DNA of 64,000 nt. Source: Mercurialis annua. Lineage: Eukaryota > Streptophyta > Magnoliopsida > Malpighiales > Euphorbiaceae. Position numbers and translations under genes: made by a program. Location of the stretch: positions 23,482,628-23,546,627 of the forward strand of contig NC_065576.1 of the NCBI RefSeq assembly GCF_937616625.2, in the 5' to 3' direction. The notes under the pieces are model-generated. The model saw only the letters and a program-made list of their open reading frames with translations, ran no database searches and was not told where the DNA came from. Positions 47,940 to 60,120 of this stretch are shown here, piece by piece; position 1 is the first letter of the stretch; each line of letters begins with the position of its first letter.

Positions 47940-49590
47940 TACAAAACAAATCCAAACGTTTCCCCTTTTTAGCGATTTAAGCCAAACATTTACAAACATT
48001 ACGAAACAAATCCAAACGTTTCCCCTTTTTTAGCCATTTAATCCAAACGTTTACAAACATTATGAAACAAAACCAAATGTTTCACCTTTTTAGCGATTTA
48101 AGCCAAACGTATATAAACGTTACGAAACAAAACCAAACATTTACAAACATTACGAAACAAATCCAAACGTTTCACCTTTTTAGCCATTTAACCCAAACGT
48201 TTACAAACGTTATGAAACAAAACAAAATGTTCCACCTTTTTAGCGAATTAAGCCAAACGTTTACAAACGTTATGAAATAAAACCAAACATTTATTACCTT
48301 ATGAAACAAATCCAAATGTTTCCAACCGTTACAAAACAACACCAAGCGTTTTCCCATTTTAGCAATTTAAGCCAAACGTTTATAAACGTTACGAAACAAA
48401 ACCAAACATTTGTAAACATTACGAAATAAATCCAAACATTTCACATTTTTAGTGATTTAAGCCAAAAGTTTACAAACGTTATGAAACAAATCCAAACGTT
48501 TCACCTGTGATTGAAGCCACATGTTTACAAACGTGACGAAACAAATCCAAACGTTTCAGAACAAATCCAAATGTTTAAAATGTTACGAATAAAATCCAAC
48601 CGTTAAACCTTTTTAGCGATTTAAGCCGAACGTTATGAAACAAATCTAAACGTTTCACCTTTTTAGTGATTGAAGCCACATGTTTACAAACGTTACGAAA
48701 CAAATCCAAACGTTTCAGAACAAATCTAATTGTTTAAAACGTTACGAAACAAATCCAACCGTTACACCTTTTTAGCGATTTAAGCCGAACGTTTACAAAG
48801 GTTACGAAACAAAACAAATCGTTCACCTTTTTAGCGATTTAAGCCAAACGTTTACAAACGTTACGAAACAAATCCAAACGTTTCAGCTTTTTAGCAATTT
48901 AAGCCAAACGTGTACAAACGTTACGAAACAAATCCAAGCGTTTCAACTTTTTACCAATTTAAGCCAAACGTTTACAAACTTTACGAAACAAATCCAAGTG
49001 TTTCACATTTTCAGCAATTTCAGCCAACCGTTTACAAACTTACGAAACAAATCCAAGTGTTTCCCCTTTTTACTAATTTAAGCCAAACATTTACAAAGGT
49101 TACGAAACAAATCCAAGGGTTTCACCTTTTCAGCGATTTAAGCCAACTGTTTACAAAGGATACCAAACAAATCCGAAGGTTTCACCTTTTTAGCGATTTA
49201 AGCCAAGCATTTACAAAGGTTAAGAAACAAATCCGAACGTGTCACCTTTTTAGCAATATAAGCTAAACGTTTACAAACGTTACGAAACAAATCCCAACGT
49301 TTCGCCTTTTTAGTGATTTAAGCCAAACGTTTACAAACGTTATGAAACAAATCCAAACGTTTCACCTTTTTAGCGATTTAAGCCAAACGTTTACAAAGGT
49401 TACGAAACAAATCCAAACGTGTCAACATTTTTATCAATTTAAACCAAAGGTTTACAAACGTTATGAAATAAAACCAAACGTTTCACCTTTTTAGCAATTT
49501 TAGCCAAACGTTTACAAATGTTTACAAACATTACAAAACAAATCCAAACGTTACACCTATTAGCGATATAAGCCAAACGTTTACAAACAT
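47940..49590. repeat. Higher-order satellite unit of about 1.65 kb, copy 1
   Basis: Diagnostic variants recur about 1650 bp later in the same order. They include ttagccattta (48030 and 49681), accaagcgttttccc (48341 and 49991) and the tcagaacaaatc monomers (about 48555 and 50210). Boundaries are approximate. Confidence 0.75.
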
Positions 49591-51240
49591 TACAAAACAA
49601 ATCCAAACGTTTCGCCTTTTTAACGATTTAAGCCAAACGTTTACAAACATTACGAAACAAATCCAAACGTTTCACCTTTTTTAGCCATTTAATCCAAAAG
49701 TTTACAAACATTATGAAACAAAACCAAATGTTTCACCTTTTTAGCGATTTTAGCCAAACGTATATAAGCGTTACGATACAAAACATAACGTTTAAACATT
49801 ACGAAAAAAATCCAAACGGTTCACCTTTTTAGCCATTTAACCCAAACGTTTACAAACGTTATGAAACAAAACTAAATGTTCCACCTTTTTAACGAATTAA
49901 GCCAAACGTTTACAAACGTTATGAAACAAAACCAAACATTTAATACGTTATGAAACAAATCCAAATGTTTCCAACCGTTAACAAAACAACACCAAGCGTT
50001 TTCCCATTTTAGTAATTTAAGCCAAACGTTTATAAACGTTACGAAACAAAACCAAATGTCTGTAAAAGTTACGAAATAAATCCAAACGTTTCACATTTTT
50101 AGTGATTTAAGCCAAAAGTTTACAAACGTTATGAAACAAATCCAAACGTTTCACCTTTTTAGTGATTGAACCCACATGTTTACAAACGTTATGAAACAAA
50201 TTCAAACGTTTCAGAACAAATCCAAATGTTTAAAATGTTACGAAACAAATCCAACCATTACAACTTTTTAGCGATTTAAGCCGAACATTATGAAACAAAT
50301 CCAAACGTTTCACCTTTTTAGTGATTGAAGCCACATGTTTACAAACGTTACAAAACAAATCCAAACGTTTCAGAACAAATCCAAATGTTTAATACGTTAC
50401 GAAACAAATCCAACCGTTACACTTTTTTAGCGATTTAAGCCGAACGTTTACAAAGTTGACGAAACAAAACCAATCGTTTCACTTTTTTAGCGATTTAAGC
50501 CAAACGTTTACAAACGTTACGAAACAAATACAAACGTTTCTGCTTTTTAGCGACTTAAGCCAAACGTGTACAAACATTACGAAAAAAATCCAAGCGTTTT
50601 AACTTTTACCAATTTAAGCGAAATGTTACAAACTTTACGAAACAAATCCAAGTGTTTCACCTTTTCAGCAATTTCAGCCAAACGTTTACAAACTAACGAA
50701 AAAAATCCAAGCGTTTCCCCTTTTTACTAATATAAGCCAAACGTTCACAAAGGTTACGAAACAAATCCAAGGGTTTCACCTTTTCAGCGATTTAAGCCAA
50801 CTAAATCCGAAGTTTTCACCTTTTTAGCGATTTAAGCCAAACGTTTACAAAGGTTAAGAAACAAATCCGAACGTGTCACCTTTTTAGAAATTTAAGCTAA
50901 ACGTTTACAAACGTTACGAAACAAATCCCAACGTTTCACCTTTTTAGTGATTTAAGCCAAACGTTTACAAACGTTACAAAACAAATCCAATCGTTTCACC
51001 TTTTTAGCGATTTAAGCCAAACGTTTACAAAGGTTACGAAACAAATCCAAACGTGTCACCTTTTTAGCAATTTAAGCCAAAGGTTTACAAACGTTTCGAA
51101 ACATATCCAAATGTTTCACCTTTTTAGCGATTTAAGCCAAACGTTTACAAACATTAAGAAACAAAACCAAGCGTTTAAAACATTACAAAACAAATCCAAA
51201 CGTTTGACATTTTTAGCGATTTTAACCCAAACGTTTACAA
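49591..51240. repeat. Higher-order satellite unit of about 1.65 kb, copy 2
   Basis: This is the second copy of the preceding unit, with scattered substitutions and small indels. One example is a shortened monomer at about 50800, where copy 1 has a full one at about 49150. Confidence 0.72.
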
Positions 51241-54200
51241 ACGTTACGGAAAAAATCCAAACATTTTACCTTTTTAGCGATTTAAGCCAAACGTTTACAA
51301 ACGTTATGAAAAAAATCCAACCGTTTCCCCTTTTTTGCGATTTAAGCCAAACGTTTACAAAGGTTAGGAAACAAATCCAAATGTTTCACGTTTTTAGCAA
51401 TTTAGGCCAAACGTTTATAAACGTTACGAAACAAATCCAAGCGTTTCCACCTTTTTAGCAATTTATGCGAAACGTTTACAAACATTATAAAACAAATCCA
51501 AACGCTTCACCTTTGTAGCGATTTAAGCCAAACATTTACAAACGATACGAAACCAATCCAAACGTTTAAGCTTTTTAGCGATTTAAGCCAAACGTTTATA
51601 AACGCTACGAAACAAATCCAAACGTTTCACCTTTTTACCAATTCAAGCCAAAGGTTTTCAAACGTTACGAAACAAATCCAAACCATTCTCCTTTTTAGCA
51701 ATTTAAGTCAAACATATACAAACATTACGAAATAAATCATAGTGTTTCATCTTTTTATCAATTTGAGCCAAGCGTTTACAAACGTTACGAAATAAATATA
51801 AACATTTTCCCTTTTTAGCGATTTAAGATAATCATTTACAATCATTATGAAACAAATCCAAACGTTTCACCTTTTTAGCGTTTTAAGCCAAACGTTTACG
51901 AACATTACGAAGCAAATCCAAACGTTTCATCTTTTTTACGATTTAAGCCAAACGTTTACAAATGTTACGAAACAAATCCAAACGTTTTACATTTTTAGAG
52001 ATTTATGCCAAACATTTACAAACGTTACGAAACAAAACCAAACGTTAAAAACGTTACGAAATAAATCCAAACGTTTCACATTTTATAGCAATTTAAGCCA
52101 AACGTTTATAAACGTTACGAAACAAATCCAAACGTTTCACCTTTTTAGCAATTTAAGCGAAACGTTTACAAAGGTTACGAAACAAATGCGAAAGTTTCAC
52201 CTTTTTAGAAATTTAATTACAAACGTTATGAAACAAATACCAGTGTTTCACCTTTTTAGTAATTTAAGCCAAACGTTTACAAAATTTACGAAACAAATCC
52301 AAGTGTTTCACCTTTTTAGCAATTTAAGCCAAACGTTTACAAACGTTACGAAACAAATCCAAACATTTCACCTTTTTAGCGACTTAAGCCAAACATTTAC
52401 AAAAGTATGAAACAAATCCAAACAGTTTATCTTTTTAGCGATTTAAGCCAAACATTTACAAAGGTTACGAAACAAATCCAAATTTTTCATCTCTGTAGAA
52501 ATTTAAGCCAAACGTTTACAAACGTTATGAATTAAATCCAAGCGTTTTCCCTTTTTTAGCAATTTAAGCCAAACGATTACAAACGTTACGAAACAAATCG
52601 GAGTGTTTCACCTTTTTGGTAAATTAAGCCAAACGTTTACAAACGTTACGAATCAAATACAAACATTTCATCTTTTTGGCGATTTAAGCGAAACATTTAC
52701 AAACGTTACAAAACAAATCCAAACGTTTCACCTTTTTAGCGATTTAAGCCAAATGTTTACACACGTTACGAAACAAATCCAAATGTTTCACCTTTTTAGC
52801 GATTTAAGCCAAACGTGTACAAACATTACGAAACAAATCCAAACGTTTCACCTTTTTAGCAATATAAGCCAAACGTTTACATACATTATAAAACAAATCC
52901 AAACGTTTCACCTTTTCAGAGAATTAAGCCAAAAGTTTACAAACGTTATGAAACAAAACCACACGTTTAAACCATTATGAAACAAATCCAAACGTTTCAT
53001 ATTATTAGCAATTTAAGCCAAATGATTACAAATGTTACGAAACAAAAACCAAACGTTTACAACGTTACGAAATAAACGTTACGAAACAAATCTGAACGTT
53101 TACAAACGTTACGAAACAAAACCAAATGTTTCAACTTTTTAGCAATTTAAGCCAAATGTTTATAAAGGTTATGAAACAAATCCAAATGTTTTACCTTTTT
53201 AGCGATTTAAGCCGAACGTTTACAAAGGTTACGAAATAAATCCAAATGTTTCATCTTTTTAGCGATTAAAGCTGAACGTTAAAAAAACGTTACGAAACAA
53301 ATCCAAGCGTTTCACCTTTTTAGCAATTTAAGCCAAACGTTTACAAACTTTACAAAACAAATCCAAGTGTTTCACCTTTTTAGCAATTTAAGGCAAACGT
53401 TTACAAACTATACGAAACAAATCCAAGAGTTTCACCTTTTTAGCAATTTAAGCCAAATGTTTACAAACGTTACGAAACAAATCCAAGTGTTTCACATTTT
53501 TAGCAATTTAAGCTAAGCGTTTACCAACGTTATGAAACAAATCCAAATGTTTCACCTTTTTAGCGATTTAAGCCAAACGTTGACAAACGTTACAAAACAA
53601 ATCCTAGAGTTTCACCTTTTTAGCAATTTAAGCCAAACGTTTACAAAAATGTCGAAGCAAAACCAAACGTTTCACCTTTTTAGCGATTTAAGCCAAACAT
53701 TTACAAACGTTACGAAACAAAACCAATAGTTTAAAACATTACTAAACAAACGTTACGAAACAAATCGAAACGTTTACAAATGTTACGAAACAAATCGAAA
53801 CGTTTACAAATGTTACGAAACAAAACCAAACGTTTCACCTTTTTAGCCATTTAAGCCAAACGTTTACAAAACGTTACGAAACAAAACCTTACGTTTAACC
53901 TTTTTAGCGATTTAAGCCAAACGTTTACAAACGTTATGAAAAAAACCAAATATTTAAAACGTTACGAATCAAACGTTCAAAACAAATCCAAACGTTTACA
54001 AACGATACGAAACAATGCGAAACGTCTCACCTTTTTATTGATTTAAGCCAAACGTTTGCAAACGTTACGAAACAAAACCAAACGTTTCTCCTTTTTAGCG
54101 ATTTAAGCCATACGTTTACAAGCATTACAAAACAAATCAAAACGTTTCACCTTTTTATCGATATAAGCCAAACGTTTACTAACGTTACGAAACAAATCCA

Positions 54201-54526
54201 AACGTTTCACCTTTTTGGCAATTTAAGCCATACGTTTACAAACATTACGAAACAAATCCAAATGTTTCACCTTTTTAGCGATTAAAGCCAAACCTTTACA
54301 AACGTTACCAAATAAATCCAAATATTTCACCTTTTTAGCGATTTAAGCCAAACGTTTACAAACATTACGAAACAAATCCAAACGTTTCACCTTTTTAGCG
54401 ATTAAGCCAAACGTTTACAAATGTTACAAAACAAAACCAAACATTTAAACCTTTACGAAACAAATCCAAACGTTTCACATTTTTAGCGATTTAAGCCAAA
54501 CGTTTTGAAACAAAACCAAGCGTTTA

Positions 54527-57397
54527 TGTCACGACCCATTTTCATGAATCGTGACCGTCGCTAGGGTACGGGTAATGTAGTACCAAAACCCGTAGCTAGC
54601 CTTTCGGTTAACATACAATTATAATAAACCTGCAAGAAAACCAATGCTCGGGGGTAACCGAGACTTAAGCCTAATTCTAGCAGTTATAATAGTCAAAATT
54701 TAATATTATAAATACTCGTTCAACTACGAGTTTCCAATATGGCATAAAAAGTAACAGAGTAAACAGTATAAACTTGGCAAAGCAATATATCCAGTTGGAC
54801 CAATCCGACAAACAACTATAATAAAAATAAAGACGTCTAGTCAACTACTGCGGTCTAAGAATAAAATAGTTTGATAGTTCTACTAAAATAAATGGGACCT
54901 CCGAGGAAAAGTAAATACGGAGATCACCAGACTCTCTCAGATCATAACCCTGAGAAAAATTGGGAAAACAACGGGGTCAGATATACTGAGATGAGTTTAT
55001 ACCACTATTTACGTTTATCAAGTGGAAAACCTTTAAATCCGTTTAAACATTTAATAACGATATTACGAATAATAGATGGAACTCTAATCCACATTTCTAA
55101 ATAAATAACATAATCCAATAGGCCTGGTCCCGAGAGCTGAGTTACACCGAGTTACCACTGACCGCACATTTACCATATCCAGATTCCCGAGAGCTGTGCT
55201 ACACCGAGTTACTCTATTTGGTCCCGAGAGCTATGCTCACACCGAGTTACCACATTTCCATAAATACTTTAACCAGATCATTACCGGTGCGCACGCAGTC
55301 CTAATGATGCCCATTAGGTAGCATGTTCCAACTAAGAGCCATAATATAAAAACAGTTCGAAATATACGTACAATATATATATTTAATATTAAAATAACAA
55401 TTTACTTAATAAAGCGGTAAATAGTAAGTACAAACTAACTGCTTGCTAATCCACGTGATAACCGGCAAGCAACTAATCATGGTTCGCCTCTGAAGCACGA
55501 ACAGTAGACGGGTCTAGACAAATAAAATAATTATTAAAAACAGACCCTAACTCTAAAGAATACTAGACACCACATAGGACTAGCACACGTAACACGTCGG
55601 AATAAAACAATCCAGAACAACAAAAAAATACCGAATAGGTAATAACGCACAATTAATACAAGTCTATTGAGTTCTCGCTTTAAAATCCAATTTACAAATA
55701 TTATTTAAAATCTTTAAATAAAAATTAATTTCCAAATAGTGGGTTAGCCGAGTTACCAATAACTACCAAGCTAACCTCACTTTTCGGGTGAACCAAGTCT
55801 AACCCGACTCAAAACGTTTATCAAATATAAACCCGAGTTTATATTTATAAAATAATTCGATAAAATAATAATCCATTTTAAAAGCAAAACTCAATAACTT
55901 CAATTTCAAATAACCCAAGTTACAACCAAAACTTAACCATTTTAAGTTAATAAACGTTTAGGGACTAAACTGTACTTTAGCCAATTAGGGATTAAACTGT
56001 ACATTAACCAATAAGATATTCGAAATCAAATTAATTACTTTTATTTATAATATAAACAAAGTACAAGGTTACTAACAAAAAACTTACTTAAATAAGTTAT
56101 TAGAACGTTCAAGGGCTAAATTGTAATTTAGCCATTTTTGATATTCGAAAACAAATATAATTACCCGAGTAATTATATTAACTTAAGTTGTAAAACACTT
56201 ATCGTAACAAATCACCAATTTATAAATCAATCGAGATCCGAAAGTTATTATTAAAACAAAATCAATTATAAACAACCTTAAGTATTAATTTGTTTAAAGT
56301 AAAACAATATGGTGATTGTAATGGCAACTTAGCCATCTCCTTCCTTAAATATCAAGCAAAACCCGCCAACCATATGAACATCAATTTGCAGAATCATCAA
56401 ACAAATTTCAAAATTCAAAACTTAACAACCTAGCAATCTGTAACATACACCCTCAACCAAAACCAACATCAAACTTCAATCTAAAGTCCGTAAACATGAA
56501 ATCAAGACAAGAACGAAACAATGATAATCACGGTAACCATTTGTTCTAAGAACGACGAAGTACAATCATAAGAACGAGCTAAGGATTCCTAACCGAGCTT
56601 AATCAAATAACAACCCAACATACAAGAGTGATTTATAATCTCTAATATAGCAAAATCATAGCCAAATAAGGTAAAGGAATTCGGTAGTAATGAATTCACA
56701 AGAACACATGTTATGCAAGCTTAAGTCGGAAACCGTACGGCAATTAAAACGATGTCGATTACGTACCATTTTGGAAAAATGAGATAGGGAAACATAGATA
56801 TGTGAGTCTAGAATCTCTGAGATCAAACGGTTTTGATTTCGATCTACAAACGAGAGGGAACGATCAAAAATACGGAATCGCCGTTTAAAGCTAAACCTGA
56901 AAATCCTTAGCCAACCTACCGATGATTTTGTGGAAACTTTGAGGGCGATAACGATCAACGATTTCTCAGCGAAAACGGAAGGGAATGACGGCTATGGATT
57001 GCTTGAAGAGTGGGGAAAGAATTAGGGTTTAAAGAATACGTGAATATAGGAAGGAATTAGGAGATACGAAGGTCCAAAATACCCTTCTCGTAAGGGTTCT
57101 GCTGGTCTCGAACGAGACCAGCAGAATTTGTTGAGTTCTCGTTCGAGAATTGGAATTCTCGAACGAGACTCAGCTCAAAATGCTGGTGTCTCGTTCGAGA
57201 ATTCCAATTCTCGAACGAGACTTAGTTAAAATGGGTCAGGTCTCTTTCGAGACCAGATTTCAATAGGAACCATACGCAAACCTGAAAATTGAATCGAACC
57301 AAAAATTAAATTACGAATTGAACCGCCAACCGAAAAGACTCAAATTATTTCCGAAAATACAATAAATAGATTTAAATTTTTTTTTTTGGATATTACA
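54527..57397 (-). mobile_element. Solo LTR of a chromovirus, reverse strand
   Basis: This 2871-bp sequence reads as the reverse complement of the element 1-3 LTR family: it starts tgtcacgaccc and ends ggatattaca. It has a perfect target duplication, gttta, at 54522-54526 and 57398-57402. No internal region is present. The usual origin is recombination between the two LTRs of a complete element. It is more diverged from the others than they are from each other, so it is probably an older insertion or another subfamily. Short open frames in it (for example 54892-55104) are not genes. Confidence 0.95.
57041..57215 (-). promoter_or_regulatory. U3 promoter of solo LTR
   Basis: On the reverse strand this holds four TTCnnGAA motifs (57142, 57156, 57194 and 57208), arranged as two palindromic pairs, then a TATA-like TATATTCA at about 57041-57048. 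The arrangement matches the other LTRs although the surrounding bases have diverged, which suggests that the motifs are conserved for a reason. Confidence 0.45.
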
Positions 57398-58457
57398 GTT
57401 TAACCTTTTTAGCAATTTAAGTCAAATGTTTACAAACGTTACGAAACAAATTCAAGTGTTTCACCTTTTTAACAATTTAATCCAAACGTTTATAAACGCT
57501 ACGAAACAAATCCAAACGTTTCACCTTTTTAGCAATTTAAGACAAACGTTTACAAACTTTACGAAATAGATCCAAACGTTTCACGTTTTTAGCTATTTAA
57601 GATAAACGTTTACAAACATTACAAAAAATATCCAAATGTTTCACCTTTTTAGCGATTTAAGCCAAACGTTTACAAAGGTTATGAAACAAATCGAAACGTT
57701 TCACCTTTTTAGCAATTTAAGCCAAAGGTTTTACAAACGTTTCGAAACAAATCCAAGCGTTTCACCTTTTTAGCAATTTAAGCCAAACATTTACAAATGT
57801 TATGAAACAAATCCAAACGTTTCATCTTTTTAGTGATTGAAGATAAACGTTTACAAATGTTACGAAACAAATCCAAACGGTTGAAAACAAATCCAAACGT
57901 TTAAAACGTTACCAAGCAAATTCAAACGTTTCACCTTTTTAGCGGTTTAAGCCAAACGGTTACTATCATTGCGAAACAAAGCCAAACGTTTACAAACGTT
58001 ACGAAACAAATTCAAGCGTTTCCCTTTTATAGCAATTTAAGTCAAACTTTTACAAACGATACGAAACAAATCCAAGCATTTCACCTTTTTAGAAATTTAA
58101 GACAAACGTTTACAAATGTTATGAAAGAAATCCAAGCATTTCACCTTTTAGCAATTTAAGCGAAACGTTTACTAACGTTACGGAATAAAACCAAACGTTT
58201 CAACTTTTAAGCGATTTAAGCCAAACGTTGACAAAAATTACGAAACATAACCAAATGTTTCACCTTTTTTGCGATTTAAGCCAAACGTTTATAAACGTTA
58301 TGAAACAAAACCAAACGTTTAAAACGGTACTAAACAAACGTTACGAAACAAATCGAAATGTTTACAAAGGTCACGAAACAAAACCAAAAGTTTCCCCTTG
58401 TTAGCGATTTATGCCAAACGTTTACAAACATTACGAAACAAATCCAAACGTTCTCCC
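57398..58457. repeat. 60-bp satellite array, block D
   Basis: This is the last visible part of the array, about 1.06 kb, between the solo LTR and the copia element. It has the same monomer with the same CpG-type variants. There is no gene. Confidence 0.96.
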
Positions 58458-59974
58458 TGTTGGGTCTTATGGGTTCATAACGCAGCGGAATTTCAAAAAT
58501 TTATCTAAAAACCCAAACCAAGATCCATGTAATTCGAATTAACAGAATAATTACTTACTTGTATGTCGAATTCAACAGCAATGTAGGAAGGAAGGAGGTG
58601 GTTCACTTTGGTGATACCTGGCCTCAGATCAGAAACGCCTCCAAAAGAATGCGTCCTCTACGAGTATCCACACGAACAGACCTTAGCCAAAACTAGTGCT
58701 TGTGTGCTAGCACTATTGCTTCACAAGCAATTTCGAATTTTTGTGATTTAGTGAATAATGAATTTCGTAATTCTCAAACCAACTGCTTAATGAGTATTTA
58801 TAGTGATAAATAACACTAGGGTTTGAGACAAATTCGAATTTCAATCTCATTGCAATTCTACAAGTTTATGTTTATCAAAAACTCCTTTTTGATAATTATC
58901 CATATATATTAATTACTATATTTATTATTTTCCAAAAATAATAAATTAAGGAAAACACTTATCCTTAAATTTCGAATTAATATATATATTTATTAATATA
59001 TATATATTACGAATTATATATATATATATATATAATTAATCACTTAATCACATTGGGCTTGTACAACCCATAACTGTTTTGGGCCTGTTCTTAGTGTGCG
59101 ACCCTGTAGGTTCATATAACGATGGCAGTAGGCTCGAAATCCCTATTTCAGCCCATAAGTCATAAGTGGCCTCTAGCAAGACATTATGACTACCCAAGTT
59201 ATATGAATATCGATAATCCGATTTAACCATTTACAATAATATTTTAATCCCTTTGTCTCTCGATATCCAGATTGAATATAAGGCATAGTTATGTCATCCT
59301 TATAACATTCAATCATTAGTTTCTTGACTCTAAGTAGACTGAAAATGATAACTTCTTATCAATTAGCATGGCCATGCATTTTCTTCAGTCTATCTTCTTC
59401 AAGGGGCCCATAGATATCTTACTCAAATAAATGAGGGACAAATTCCTTCTCAGTCACTCATATTTCTCACATAGTTACTTTCATATCCAATGACAATCTA
59501 TTCCATTATCCTGTTAAAGATAATGTAAGACTGTATCAAAATATGAAATAGCTATGTAGAAATCCATGATGATTTCAAGGTCAAAGGATTATACTAATAG
59601 AACTGTAATGAGAATTACTTATGACAGTGATCTATGTAGTATTCTCACAGTGGGTCATCCAGTGCCTTATTTCTCAAATAGCACCTATGATTTGACTTAA
59701 TATCTCATATACATGATTAGTAAAACATAATCATCAGTCAACATCATACTAGTCTCAATGTTCTATTAAGACTAGGGATAGATGGTATATAATTCTTTTA
59801 TTAAACCTAAGGGTTCTACTATCAAGTCACATACTCGATGACCTTAGAAAGAATTAACCATTCACGTATTTTAATCATTAATATAAAATGATAAAAAACT
59901 GCCAATCAATAAATAATAAAATGATAAAGTCAAAACATGGTCAAACATGATTGACCTAGTGCATATCACTAACA
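58458..59974 (-). repeat. 3' LTR of copia element
   Basis: The LTR is 1517 bp. On the element strand it begins TGTTAGTGATATG and ends ACCCAACA, giving TG...CA ends with the 5-bp-type inverted repeat TGTT/AACA. It contains an AT-rich dinucleotide tract that may include the TATA region. Its partner is outside the window, so insertion age cannot be estimated here. Confidence 0.88.
58981..59040. repeat. AT dinucleotide tract
   Basis: This is a run of ta repeats interrupted by short attac and attaat segments within the copia LTR, almost free of G and C. It is probably length-variable. It could act as the core promoter region on the reverse strand. Confidence 0.75.
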
Positions 59975-59985
59975 ATCTCCCACTT
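59975..59985 (-). other. Polypurine tract of copia element
   Basis: On the reverse strand the bases AAGTGGGAGAT directly precede the 3' LTR, as expected for the plus-strand primer in plant copia elements. Confidence 0.85.
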
Positions 59986-59988
59986 GCA

Positions 59989-60120
59989 CTAGGCCCAATC
60001 TACATTAAAACTAATTCCCATGGACCTAGTATGACTCTCATGCTTAGGCTGTGGAAGAGCCTTAGTTAGCGGATCAGCAACATTATCATTTGTCGAAACT
60101 CTGCATATCTTCACGTCTCT
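59989..60120 (-). pseudogene. Severed C-terminal tail of copia RNase H
   Basis: Directly after the TGA at 60121-60123 the same frame stays open for 44 codons, running up to a TAG at 59989-59991. It encodes the typical copia ending: a DVKI stretch, then NVADPLTKALPQPKHE. The stop therefore looks like a recent nonsense mutation, and this tail is the lost end of the polyprotein. Confidence 0.85.

Larger units (their letters stand above)
46290..54526. repeat. 60-bp satellite array, block C
   Basis: The same 60-bp monomer resumes after element 3 and runs to the solo LTR. Monomers here include many with agcaattt and a family with gtttcagaacaaatcc. A higher-order unit of about 1.65 kb occurs twice (47940-49590 and 49591-51240). 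A perfect 30-bp tandem duplication is seen at about 53767-53826. There are no supported genes; the longest open frame (51847-52410) is the periodic frame. Confidence 0.97.

Noticed and set aside
54892..55104. 70-codon frame in the solo LTR, and the reverse frame 56656-56958
   Set aside because: They are chance frames in a diverged LTR with no similarity to any polyprotein domain.
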